From positions 1 to 14,255 of the forward strand of contig DDEO01000060.1 of assembly GCA_002336725.1 (NCBI GenBank): 14,255 nt of DNA, read 5' to 3'. Below the pieces are notes generated by a model, which made no database searches, had not been told where the DNA came from, and saw only the letters and a list, made by a program, of their open reading frames with translations. Origin of the DNA: Bacteroidetes bacterium UBA1952. Its GTDB lineage: Bacteria; Bacteroidota; Bacteroidia; Chitinophagales; Chitinophagaceae. Made by a program: the position numbers and the translations under genes. Shown in pieces: positions 5,989-13,190 of the stretch. Position 1 is the stretch's first letter. Every line of letters begins with the position of its first letter.

Positions 5989-8379
5989 TTAATTCTGATT
6001 ACCGCCTGCCCCCAGCTTGTCAAACGGCGTTTCCGGTTTTTTATCCGCCGCCTTAATGCCAAAATTGTAGCGCAGCGTCAATCCAAAACGCCGCGTGTCC
6101 TCGGCGCGGTTGCCGGTGGCATAAATGCCGGGCTGGCTCAGCACAAAGGTCTGTCGATTGGTACGGAAGATATCATTCACACTTGCCGCCACACTCCATT
6201 TTCCACCCATAAACGTCTTGGTAGCCGAAGCGTTCACCGCGCCAAAATCCTGTAATTCATAAAAACGCTCAAAGCCTTTGAACATCCAGAAGCCATACAC
6301 ACTCAGGTTGAAGGTCTTGTTTACCTTCAACTGATGATAGGTGAAAGCCACCCAGCTGCCGCGCTCAAAATGCAGCGGCGCACCCTGATACAGACCGTCA
6401 TACATCCGGTAGGTATATTCGGCGCTGACTACAAAAAAATATTTGCCCATCGGCGGAATGCCGGCCACCAGCCGCAGAAAATATTCCTTCTGATTGCCCA
6501 GGTTGTCATAGGTGTTATAGGCAATTCCCGTCTTGCCGTCCTGATACGACACGCTCGTAAACAGGTCTTTATTGTTGCGAAGCCCCAGTGCAAAAACCGG
6601 AAAATCCATAAAAGAAACGTTCATCTCATACTTATCGGTCAGTTGCGGGCGCAGCGCGGGGTTGCCGGTTTCATACAGAAACGGGTCAATATAGCGCGGT
6701 GCCGGGTTGAGCATATCGAAGCCGGGCCGCTCAATGCTGCGACGAAAAGTGAGGTTCGCCACCAGCTCGGTCTTAAACATCTTCCACAAAGGGCGGCGCA
6801 GATAGAGGTAAGGAAAAAGATCGGTGCGTGAAATCGTAAAATCGCTCTTCTGCGGATAGGTCTGACGGCCGTCCATGAAGGTATTTTCCAGGCGCAGACC
6901 GGGTTTTACGTTGATGCCCCAAAAGGTTTTGGAAAACTGAAGATACCCGGCAGTTACGCGTTGCTGAAAGCCAAAATGCGCACTCTGAAACGTATTGGGC
7001 CGGAAGCCGCGCCCGTTGGTGTCGGTTTCGTAATCGGCGCGGGTGTTGCCGAGGTTCAGGTCGAAGCGCACACCGGCCTCTGCCTTCCAGCCTCTGGGCA
7101 AAATGCCCGTGTAGTCGCTTTGGAGTGTAATCATGTGGCTGGCATAGCTGCGTTCGCCGTTGCCGAGGGTATAATTTCCGGGAATTTGGGTCAGTTCGTT
7201 GCGATAATTCTGCGTGCCGTTATTGGTATAGAGCCGGTATTCGGCTACGTTATCCCAACTGCTGCCGAGTGTGTCGGGCTTCCATTTTCCGGAAAAGACA
7301 TTGGAGAAATACACCGTGTTGTTGCGGTTGTTGCCCGGCGAAAGGAGGCGGCCCACTTCGTTTCCATTGCTAAGAATCCGGCTGGTATTTTCGGCTTCGT
7401 TGCGGTTCTGCGTATAGCTCAGCATCCCGTCGTAGGCCAGGCTCAGGCGGGGCGAAACGCTATAATCCACGCCGCCGCGCAGGTTGTGATTCTGCGAGCC
7501 AAAGCGCGTATAGGCCGATTGGTTGATGGCCGTCTGGGCCGATGCCGCGCGTTGGGTGTTGAGTTCCTGAAAACTATTGCGGTTCGAAAACTGATAACCC
7601 AGGTAGGAAGTATTTTCGTCCTCGGTCTGATTGACGCTCACGCCGCCGCTGATGGTGTTGTAAACGCCCTGAAAGCTGCTGATATTGGCCGTGCCGCTGC
7701 GTCCCGGACGCACGCCTTTGCGCAGCACGATATTGAGAATGCCGCCCGAACTCGAAGCGTCGTATTTGGCCGAAGGCGTGCGCAGAATTTCTACCCGCAC
7801 AATGGCATTGGCGGGCAGGCTTTTGAGCAACGCTGTCAGGTCTTCGCCGCGCAGTTTAATGTCGCGACCATTAATCTGAATGACTGCCGGCGTACTGCCA
7901 TTGATATAAACATTGCCATCAATAGCCACCACGCCGGGCGTTTTCTCCAAAACCTCATACGCACTCGAAGAGGCCGCCGCCAGGGCTTCTGCATCCACGA
8001 TTTCCTTGTCGTCTTCAAGGCGAATCAGCGGCTTGCGAGCTACGATAACGACGCTTTTCAGCTCGTTGCTTGTGGATTGCAACCGGATTTCGACCGTCAG
8101 CGGAGTGTTTTTGACTGCAAAATCCGTCTGCGCGGGCTTGAAGGAAAGCGTTGAGGTTGTAAGCGAATAGCGGCTGTCGGGCAGGGCATAGAAGGTATCC
8201 CGTCCGTAGATGTTTTCGGCAAAAACCTGTGTGCCCTGCGCGTCTTTGATGGCTACGACGGCATCCACGACATCGGTGGTGTCGGCAGCGTTTGTCAGGC
8301 GAATAAGAACAGGGATTTTATCCTGGCAGAAAGCCGATGCCGGCAGCAGCCATAAACAAAAAAACAAAAGGCGTTTCAT
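5989..8379 (-). CDS. TonB-dependent-receptor-like outer-membrane beta-barrel protein
   Basis: Outer-membrane protein of 796 residues. A signal peptide covers 1-19 (MKRLLFFCLWLLPASAFCQ). Residues about 22-100 form an immunoglobulin-like carboxypeptidase-regulatory-type domain. Residues about 107-222 are a plug domain with VVIVARKPLIRLEDDKE, YEVLEKTPGVVAIDGNVYIN, INGRD and GGILNIVLRKG. The remainder is a barrel with many aromatic girdle residues, ending in FGLTLRYNFG followed by a 20-residue polar tail. This layout fits the Bacteroidota OMP_b-brl_3 group of receptor-like barrels. The substrate is unknown, and no SusD-like partner or siderophore gene is adjacent. The ATG at 8377-8379 is 63 bases downstream of the HemD-like gene on the same strand, so read-through is possible. 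A GACCTTTG box 7 bases before the ATG suggests its own start of transcription. A TTTCCGGAAA at 7286-7295 encodes FSGK. Confidence 0.92.
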   Translation of the reverse strand: MKRLLFFCLWLLPASAFCQDKIPVLIRLTNAADTTDVVDAVVAIKDAQGTQVFAENIYGRDTFYALPDSRYSLTTSTLSFKPAQTDFAVKNTPLTVEIRLQSTSNELKSVVIVARKPLIRLEDDKEIVDAEALAAASSSAYEVLEKTPGVVAIDGNVYINGSTPAVIQINGRDIKLRGEDLTALLKSLPANAIVRVEILRTPSAKYDASSSGGILNIVLRKGVRPGRSGTANISSFQGVYNTISGGVSVNQTEDENTSYLGYQFSNRNSFQELNTQRAASAQTAINQSAYTRFGSQNHNLRGGVDYSVSPRLSLAYDGMLSYTQNRNEAENTSRILSNGNEVGRLLSPGNNRNNTVYFSNVFSGKWKPDTLGSSWDNVAEYRLYTNNGTQNYRNELTQIPGNYTLGNGERSYASHMITLQSDYTGILPRGWKAEAGVRFDLNLGNTRADYETDTNGRGFRPNTFQSAHFGFQQRVTAGYLQFSKTFWGINVKPGLRLENTFMDGRQTYPQKSDFTISRTDLFPYLYLRRPLWKMFKTELVANLTFRRSIERPGFDMLNPAPRYIDPFLYETGNPALRPQLTDKYEMNVSFMDFPVFALGLRNNKDLFTSVSYQDGKTGIAYNTYDNLGNQKEYFLRLVAGIPPMGKYFFVVSAEYTYRMYDGLYQGAPLHFERGSWVAFTYHQLKVNKTFNLSVYGFWMFKGFERFYELQDFGAVNASATKTFMGGKWSVAASVNDIFRTNRQTFVLSQPGIYATGNRAEDTRRFGLTLRYNFGIKAADKKPETPFDKLGAGGNQN

Positions 8380-8383
8380 GCGG

Positions 8384-8400
8384 CTGCAAAGGTCTTGCAG
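8384..8400 (-). promoter_or_regulatory. possible -7 box and overlapping palindrome of the receptor gene
   Basis: On the minus strand GACCTTTG (8387-8394) matches TAnnTTTG in all but the first base and is 7 bases from the ATG. It lies within an inverted repeat CTGCAA (8384-8389)/TTGCAG (8395-8400) with a five-base centre, which could be an operator. No good -33 element was identified. Confidence 0.35.
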
Positions 8401-8442
8401 TGCTGCGGGAAACCGTTTCTTTTTTTTAAGCAGGCAGGCGCT

Positions 8443-9582
8443 TTATTTCCGGGATTTTTTCGCTTTCTGCTTCACGGCGGTAAACTCCGTAAAAAACTGC
8501 TCCATGGCGCTCACCATGCTCGGCGCGTTGGGCGCGGGCGCTTTGATGTCGAGGCGCAAACCGGCTTCTTCCACCGCTTTAGTGGTGGTGGGGCCAAAAG
8601 CGCCGAAGAGCACGTTCTCCTGCTGAAATTCCGGGTCGTGTTCGAGCAGCGCCTGAATGCTGAAGGGCGAGAAAAACACAATCATATCGTATTGGTTTTC
8701 TCCCAAAACAGGTGCCAGGTCGTTGGAAACGGTGCGGTAGAGCGAGGCTTCGGCAAAGGTGATTTTATATTTGGCCATGAAAGCCGGAATCTCCTTTTTG
8801 GTGGTGTCGGCGGTGGGCACCACATACTTCTCGGCCTTGTGTTTGCCTATCACATCAAGCAGGCCCTGCGTAGATCCGTCGGCAGAGAAAAACACCTTGC
8901 GCTTGCGATAAAGGATGAATTTTTGCAGATACAGCGCCACGGCTTCTGTGATGCAGAAATACTTCAGGTCTTGATTCACTTTCATCTTCATCTCTTCCAT
9001 GATGCGGAAGAAATGATCCACCGCGAGGCGGCTCGTGAACACGATAGCCGTGTATTCGCTAAGATCTACCCGTTGCCGCCGAAATTCTTTTCCGCTCAGG
9101 CCTTCTACCAGAATGAACGGGTGGAAGTCGAGCGAGAGGTTGTATTTCTTTGCCAGGTCAAAGTAGGGCGATTTTTCGCCTTCCGGGCGCGGCTGCGTAA
9201 TCAGGATGCGCAGGTGATCCGGCAGCGACGAGAGTTCCGGCGACGGCAGCGGTGCGGGTTTAGCCGGCGTTGGAACTGTTTTGGCAGGCTTCTCTTTTTT
9301 GGACGCAGCCGCTTTTTTGGCAGTCGTTTTTTCTTTCGGAGCAGCCTTCTTTACCGCCGCCGCCGGCTTCGGTTTGGTCGCCGGTGCTTTTGGGGATGCC
9401 GCACTTTTGGCAACGGCTGTTTTCCTGGCCGGAGCCGCCTTTGGGGCTGCTTCTTTTTTGGCAGCCGCCTTTGGAGCCGCTTCTTTTTTGGCAGCGGTGG
9501 CTTTGACAGGTGCGGGCGCAGCGGCTGCTACCTTTTCTTTCCGGGCACTTGTGGGAGAAGACGGACGAACGGCTTTGGCCAT
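8443..9582 (-). CDS. uroporphyrinogen-III synthase family protein with Lys/Ala/Pro-rich N-terminal tail
   Basis: Protein of 379 residues. Residues about 124-365 are a HemD-type domain: ILITQPRPEGEKSPYFDLA (126-144), a TAIVFTSRLAVDHFFR segment (178-193), YFCITEAVALYLQKFI (208-223), YRTVSNDL (282-289), IVFFSPFSIQALLE (301-314) and GAFGPTTTKAVEEAGLRLDI (327-346). HemD closes hydroxymethylbilane to uroporphyrinogen III in haem and sirohaem synthesis. The family has few invariant catalytic residues, so activity cannot be read from motifs. Residues 1-120 are an unusual low-complexity tail with Lys, Ala and Pro dominant, including two exact AKKEAAPKAA units (31-50). A second basic cluster KQKAKKSRK ends the protein. 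The ATG at 9582 is preferred; an earlier in-frame start at 9654 would overlap the upstream gene. The DUF4271 neighbour, 49 bases upstream, is a pairing I know from other Bacteroidota and supports the assignment. Confidence 0.88.
   Translation of the reverse strand: MAKAVRPSSPTSARKEKVAAAAPAPVKATAAKKEAAPKAAAKKEAAPKAAPARKTAVAKSAASPKAPATKPKPAAAVKKAAPKEKTTAKKAAASKKEKPAKTVPTPAKPAPLPSPELSSLPDHLRILITQPRPEGEKSPYFDLAKKYNLSLDFHPFILVEGLSGKEFRRQRVDLSEYTAIVFTSRLAVDHFFRIMEEMKMKVNQDLKYFCITEAVALYLQKFILYRKRKVFFSADGSTQGLLDVIGKHKAEKYVVPTADTTKKEIPAFMAKYKITFAEASLYRTVSNDLAPVLGENQYDMIVFFSPFSIQALLEHDPEFQQENVLFGAFGPTTTKAVEEAGLRLDIKAPAPNAPSMVSAMEQFFTEFTAVKQKAKKSRK
9223..9582 (-). other. coding segment for the histone-H1-like tail of the HemD-like protein
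   Basis: These bases encode residues 1-120 of the HemD-like protein, made almost wholly of Ala, Lys, Pro, Thr and Ser. The DNA contains internal direct repeats (for example the GCTTCTTTTTTGGCAGC-type words near 9449-9497 on the plus strand) that match the doubled AKKEAAPKAA units. Such tails are typical of bacterial H1-like nucleoid proteins and of disordered linkers. Confidence 0.8.
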
Positions 9583-9631
9583 ATTTTTAAGCTCGGGGAA
9601 ACAAAAAATAAAGCCGTTGCTTTTGCCGTCT

Positions 9632-10579
9632 CTAAGGAGATAAGGCGCGGGCAACCAGCTTGGTCAGTACTGCCAATGGCAGGATTTCCGAGGCGCAAAA
9701 GTACGTTAAAAAGTGAAAACGGCTGTTTGCAAAAAAAATCCGCAGCGCCAGCCAGCTTCGCGCATAGCGCATAGCCACGAGCGTGCCGACCACCAAAAGT
9801 GAGATAACGACCACAATATGCGCCCATTGTGAATCGGCAAAAGCCAATATAAATACAAAGGGCAGCAGCAGAATGGCCAGTATTTTATTGATCAGATAAA
9901 CATTGAAAAGATACTGGCCGGTGAGCGCAGAAACGCCAAAAGCCCAGCCGCTGAAGCGAATGGCCAGCCATTTAAAACCATAAATAAGACCCACGCCCCC
10001 GATGAATACGCCAAGCACCAACACCGATGGATAGTGGCTGAAATGGCTCTGCGGGAGATACAACCGCAGCAGGGTATAGAGGTATGCACCCATGGCCGAT
10101 GCAAACAAAACATTCATCCCGGCATTGGGCAGCGGGTCGGCATCAAGCTGGTCGCGCAAGACCTGCGAGGTATGCGTCGGGTGATAGAAGGCCCGCCACA
10201 GCAAGCCAAAATATCGCGGATTGGTGAAGCGCACAAAGCCGAGCAGCAGGCTTATCAGCAGCAGAAAAAAGAAATCGGCCGTGCGATCTTCGAAGGAATG
10301 CCGGGGCTGAATGACCGACACCGCCCGCGCCGGATGCCACTGCGGATGCTGCGCGAGCCATTTCCGGAATGCTTCGCGGCCTTGCTGTGCGCGGATTTCT
10401 TTGGCAGGAAGCGCATAGCCATAGAGCGAATCTGCCGGCAACTGCGCAGGTGCAGTATAGCCGGCGGCAACCAGGAAAACACAACACAACAACGAACGCA
10501 CCCTGGGCCGCAACAACGCGCCCGGCAGCCACGCCGACCGGAAAATGCGCTGGAACGCGCCGGAGAAAATGCGGTTCAA
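9632..10579 (-). CDS. DUF4271 multi-pass membrane protein
   Basis: Membrane protein of up to 315 residues and unknown function. A signal-like segment (SLLCCVFLVAAGYTAPAQ, 29-46) precedes a polar region (47-100) and then about six or seven hydrophobic helices: roughly 102-117, 155-172, 185-201, 212-231, 233-248, 254-270 and 293-310. The end RFHFLTYFCASEILPLAVLTK (287-307) is the characteristic C-terminus I associate with DUF4271. The called start is a TTG at 10577-10579, close after an in-frame stop. A GTG at 10501 would give MRSLLCCVFLVAAGYTAPAQ, a neater signal peptide, and is a serious alternative. It is followed after 49 bases by the HemD-like gene, a known Bacteroidota neighbourhood. A TATTTTTG promoter box lies at 10640-10647. 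The role in the HemD neighbourhood is not established. Confidence 0.85.
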   Translation of the reverse strand: MNRIFSGAFQRIFRSAWLPGALLRPRVRSLLCCVFLVAAGYTAPAQLPADSLYGYALPAKEIRAQQGREAFRKWLAQHPQWHPARAVSVIQPRHSFEDRTADFFFLLLISLLLGFVRFTNPRYFGLLWRAFYHPTHTSQVLRDQLDADPLPNAGMNVLFASAMGAYLYTLLRLYLPQSHFSHYPSVLVLGVFIGGVGLIYGFKWLAIRFSGWAFGVSALTGQYLFNVYLINKILAILLLPFVFILAFADSQWAHIVVVISLLVVGTLVAMRYARSWLALRIFFANSRFHFLTYFCASEILPLAVLTKLVARALSP

Positions 10580-10639
10580 AAAAAAGAAGATTCAGGAGTT
10601 GAAACACAAGACGCTGCTACACGCCTGCGCCGGAAGGGG

Positions 10640-10647
10640 CAAAAATA
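10640..10647 (-). promoter_or_regulatory. -7 promoter box upstream of DUF4271
   Basis: On the minus strand this reads TATTTTTG followed by C, an exact match to TAnnTTTG. It would give a leader of roughly 55 bases to the TTG start at 10579. No clear -33 element was found. It sits in the divergent gap facing the AI-2E-family transporter gene, for which no convincing promoter was seen. Confidence 0.4.
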
Positions 10648-10720
10648 ACAGCCTTTGGCCTGAACTTTGATAGCGTCCTTTCCGGGCGCTCCCGCCCATG
10701 CCTCTCCTGCCTGCTTTTTT

Positions 10721-11866
10721 ATGAAAATTACGGAACAGCCCTATTATGCGCGGCTCGCTTTCAGCCTTGTCTGCATCGTTTTCTCCTACCTGATTCTCAC
10801 GGTAGGCAGCAGCGTGCTGATACCCATTGCCTTTGCTTTTCTGGTTTCATTGGTGCTGCATCCGCTGGTGCAGTTGCTGCGCCGCAGGCTCCACCTGCCC
10901 GATACGCTGGCTATTGCCTTCGCCGTGGTTGGTTTTCTGGGGCTGCTGGTAGGTCTCATTTATCTGCTTTCCTTCCAGATAGCCGATTTCACCCAGGATT
11001 TTCCCGCCCTGCGCGACAAGGTGATGATTTGGTCCAGACAGGGGCAGGTGTGGGCCGAGCGCAGTTACAATCTTACGGTTCAGGACCAGGAAAGTTATTT
11101 TCAGAAAGTTTCCGGCGCTTTGATGTCGGGCGCGGCGGCCACGGTAGGCGCTTTTGTACTGACGCTGGGCCATTTCCTGTTCTGGACGGCCATTGTTTTT
11201 ATTTATTCCTTTTTTATCCTCCGCTACCGGCGGCTCATCTCCCGATTCCTGACCTCGCTCTTCCCTGCCGAACACCGCCTCTCCGTCAATCATTCTATGC
11301 TGGAGACCCGTAAAGTCATCAATGGGTATGTGCAGGGGCTGCTCACCGAAACGGTTATCGTAACCGCTGCGTCCACTGCCGGCCTGATGATTCTGGGCGT
11401 TCGCTATGCCTTCCTGCTGGGCTTGCTCGCCGGGGTACTCAATATTATTCCCTATATCGGCTTCATCACCGCGCTGACACTCACCGGCCTGCTCACGCTG
11501 GTGCATCACTCGCCGCTGATGGCGCTGGCCGCCTGCTCCATTCTGGTGGGCATTCATCTGCTGGATGCCAATGTGCTGGCGCCGCGCGTCATTGGTGGCC
11601 GCGTGCGGATGAATCCGCTGGCTACGCTGATTGGCGTTTTCGTCGGCGGGCTGGTCTGGGGGATTCCGGGGCTTTTCCTGGCCATTCCGCTCACGGCAGT
11701 TACTAAGGTCATCTTCTCGCACGTAGAATCGCTGCGTCCCTGGGCCATGGTGATGGGAACCGAAGACGACGCGCCGCCACCAGGCGAACTGGAGAACGAG
11801 CCGGAGTCGGCAGAAATGCCCGAACTCCAGACAGAAGACCGGATAGAAAAACCGCTTCCGGAATAA
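10721..11866 (+). CDS. AI-2E family transporter (PerM/TqsA type)
   Basis: Polytopic inner-membrane protein of 381 residues from the ATG at 10721. The frame is open from a TTG at 10667, but the extra 18 residues look unlike the family. The layout is standard: two or three helices at about 11-50 and 62-86, a soluble segment (87-140), a helix at about 140-168, then a cluster of helices from 208 to 335. Family signatures are GVLNIIPYIGFI (238-249), NVLAPRVIGGRVRMNPL (284-300) and GGLVWGIPGLFLAIPLTAV (309-327). Members export small molecules, including autoinducer-2 in the founding case, or work as Na+/H+ antiporters; the substrate here cannot be told. The C-terminal 35 residues are acidic and Pro/Glu-rich and extend beyond the conserved core. 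The gene is divergent from DUF4271. Its last codons overlap a TTCCGGAA palindrome (11856-11863). Confidence 0.93.
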   Translation: MKITEQPYYARLAFSLVCIVFSYLILTVGSSVLIPIAFAFLVSLVLHPLVQLLRRRLHLPDTLAIAFAVVGFLGLLVGLIYLLSFQIADFTQDFPALRDKVMIWSRQGQVWAERSYNLTVQDQESYFQKVSGALMSGAAATVGAFVLTLGHFLFWTAIVFIYSFFILRYRRLISRFLTSLFPAEHRLSVNHSMLETRKVINGYVQGLLTETVIVTAASTAGLMILGVRYAFLLGLLAGVLNIIPYIGFITALTLTGLLTLVHHSPLMALAACSILVGIHLLDANVLAPRVIGGRVRMNPLATLIGVFVGGLVWGIPGLFLAIPLTAVTKVIFSHVESLRPWAMVMGTEDDAPPPGELENEPESAEMPELQTEDRIEKPLPE

Positions 11867-11879
11867 GGTTCCGCCTTAT
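11863..11879 (+). terminator. weak hairpin at the end of the AI-2E-family gene
   Basis: ATAAGG (11863-11868) and CCTTAT (11874-11879) form a 6-bp stem with a five-base loop, overlapping the TAA stop and followed by CTTTGG. The stem is short and the T-run poor, so termination is doubtful. The right arm overlaps a promoter-like TATCTTTG. Confidence 0.25.
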
Positions 11880-11884
11880 CTTTG
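11877..11884 (+). promoter_or_regulatory. possible -7 box for the DUF4290 gene
   Basis: TATCTTTG is an exact TAnnTTTG match. A TTC (11856-11858) lies 18 bases upstream in place of TTG. It would give a leader of about 165 bases before the ATG at 12055, long compared with the other genes here and containing a palindrome at 11929-11945. Confidence 0.35.
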
Positions 11885-11928
11885 GCACACCCAAACGCAA
11901 CAGGGCACCCGGCGTAGCTATTTTTTCT

Positions 11929-11945
11929 GTTTTGATAATCAAAAC
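11929..11945. promoter_or_regulatory. perfect 17-bp palindrome in the DUF4290 leader
   Basis: GTTTTGAT and ATCAAAAC are perfect inverted arms around a single A. It is preceded by six T residues, not followed by them, so it is not a plus-strand terminator. It could be an operator or a leader hairpin (7-bp stem, 3-base loop). The role is unknown. Confidence 0.45.
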
Positions 11946-12054
11946 ATCCGCTACTCCTATTCAAGAAAATTTTCGGCTGAAATCAACGCTGCCGAAGACT
12001 TTTGCCGGGAACAAAAACACCGCCCGCTGTTTTTTTTACACACGATTGTTTTTT

Positions 12055-12765
12055 ATGGAATATAATACAGCGCGCAAGCCGGTAGCCATGCTGGAATATG
12101 GACGCGGCATCGCCGAAATGGCCGATTTTCTGCTTACCATCCAAGACCCGCAACAGTGTCGCCGACAGGCCGAGGTGGTGGTGGATGCTATGGCCGCCCT
12201 CAACCCTTCCGTAAAATCGCTGGAAGATTACCGACAAAAACTCTGGGATCACCTCCACCTGCTGACCGACCTGAAGCTGGTGTGCGAAAGCCCATATCCC
12301 AAGCCGGAAAAAACCGAAAAAAGCACCGCACCGGAACGCCCGCCTTACCCCGGCAACAAAACGCGCCACCGCCAGTTTGGCAAGCATTTTGACGCACTGC
12401 TGCAACGCGCATTAGAAGAAAAAAACCCGGAAAAACAACAGGCTTTCACGCAGGCCCTGGGCTACTATATGAAGCTGGCCTACACTGCCTGGCACAAGGA
12501 GCAGGTTCACGACGACACCATCCGAACGGAACTGGAGCGCCTCACCGATGGCATCCTCAAATATGAACCCGGCGGCATTCAGGTACCCTTTATGCCCCTC
12601 AGCAGCAAAGGGCAGCAAAGTGGAAACCGCCTCGCTACTAAAATGGTGAACGCACCGGGCAATGGGAAAGGCGACGGCCATTTCAAAAGCAGCGCCTCCG
12701 GCAATGGCCAGAAAGCCTACGGCAACAGCCGTGGCCGCAAGTTTTTTAAACAACGCAATAAGTAG
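12055..12765 (+). CDS. DUF4290 family protein
   Basis: Cytoplasmic protein of 236 residues with no signal or membrane helix. The N-terminal MEYNTARKPVAMLEYGR (1-17), DYRQKLWDHLHLLTDLKL (58-75) and ESPYP (78-82) match the DUF4290 pattern I know from many Bacteroidota. A second helical segment with LGYYMKLAYTAWHKE (135-149) follows. The C-terminal 50 residues (about 185-236) are Gly/Asn/Ser/Lys-rich and end in GRKFFKQRNK, a basic, probably disordered tail that could bind nucleic acid; this is inference. The frame is open from 11932, but the ATG at 12055 matches the family N-terminus and the 41 earlier residues do not. The function is unknown. A heptamer repeat begins two bases after the stop codon at 12763-12765. 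Confidence 0.9.
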   Translation: MEYNTARKPVAMLEYGRGIAEMADFLLTIQDPQQCRRQAEVVVDAMAALNPSVKSLEDYRQKLWDHLHLLTDLKLVCESPYPKPEKTEKSTAPERPPYPGNKTRHRQFGKHFDALLQRALEEKNPEKQQAFTQALGYYMKLAYTAWHKEQVHDDTIRTELERLTDGILKYEPGGIQVPFMPLSSKGQQSGNRLATKMVNAPGNGKGDGHFKSSASGNGQKAYGNSRGRKFFKQRNK

Positions 12766-12766
12766 A

Positions 12767-12899
12767 AAGTATCAAGACGGAAGTATCAGGTATCAAGACG
12801 GAAGTATCAAGTATCAAGTATCAAGTATCAAGACGGAAGTAGCAAGACGGAAGTATCAAGTATCAAGTATCAAGACGAAAGTATCAAGTATCAAGACGG
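12767..12899. repeat. heptamer minisatellite of 19 units built from two words
   Basis: The 133 bases divide exactly into 19 units of seven. Thirteen are AAGTATC or a one-base variant (AGGTATC, AAGTAGC) and six are AAGACGG or AAGACGA. The order, with A for AAGTATC and B for AAGACGG, is A B A A B A A A A B A B A A A B A A B. The array starts one base after the DUF4290 stop codon. A frame stays open through it but encodes only repetitive KYQ/SIK peptide, so I treat it as noncoding. Confidence 0.95.
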
Positions 12900-12933
12900 A
12901 AGATTTGGCTCGTGGGTAGCGGTCGGGCGAAAT

Positions 12934-12941
12934 TTCCGGAA
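12934..12941. repeat. TTCCGGAA palindrome core in the 3' gap
   Basis: A TTTCCGGAAT copy of the dispersed palindrome lies between the heptamer array and the GACCTG palindrome array. Confidence 0.55.
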
Positions 12942-12948
12942 TCCTCCC

Positions 12949-13190
12949 GACCTGACAGGTCAAGGCCCGCAGGGACAAAGACTCCTGTCAGGTCCGTGTG
13001 CCCCGTATGTTCCAAAAGGGTTCTTTCTGGAAATCTCTGTTTCTTAAAATTGCATTGCGGACCTGTCAGGCATCTGCGTCCGCCAAGGGCGGCCTTGACC
13101 TGACAGGTCTAGGCCCGCAGGGACGCAGATTCCTGTAAGGTCTGTGTCTTATCCGCTTCTCAAAAGCGCATTGCAGACCCTTCAGGTCTT
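12949..13190. repeat. array of GACCTGnCAGGTC palindromes with 52-bp direct repeats
   Basis: Two 52-base direct repeats (12949-13000 and 13097-13148, 45 of 52 bases identical by eye) each begin with the perfect palindrome GACCTG-A-CAGGTC. The same motif recurs in opposite orientation at 12984-12994 and 13060-13070 and as decayed copies at 13132-13142 and 13175-13188. Arms 12949-12959 with 12984-12994, and 13060-13070 with 13099-13109, form perfect 11-bp stems. The second encloses a smaller CCGCC/GGCGG hairpin (13080-13092). The region could fold as alternative cruciforms or as a strong bidirectional 3' structure. No gene is seen in it. Confidence 0.85.

Noticed and set aside
5783..6062. Short frames on both strands encoding 15-residue repeats
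   Set aside because: They result from the 45-bp period being divisible by three; they have no start signals and include the end of another gene.
6961..8154. 397-codon plus-strand frame opposite the receptor gene
   Set aside because: Composition is that of an antisense shadow in a GC-rich gene; the minus-strand frame has signal peptide, plug and barrel.
8395..9774. 459-codon plus-strand frame opposite the HemD-like gene
   Set aside because: Its Phe/Arg/Gly-rich part is just the complement of the Lys/Ala-rich tail; the HemD domain on the other strand is clear.
12662..12919. 85-codon frame running through the heptamer array
   Set aside because: It overlaps the DUF4290 gene in another frame and encodes only repeat peptide.
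12949..13190. Insertion sequence ends
   Set aside because: There is no transposase frame between the repeats, and the palindromes are internal and multiple rather than terminal.
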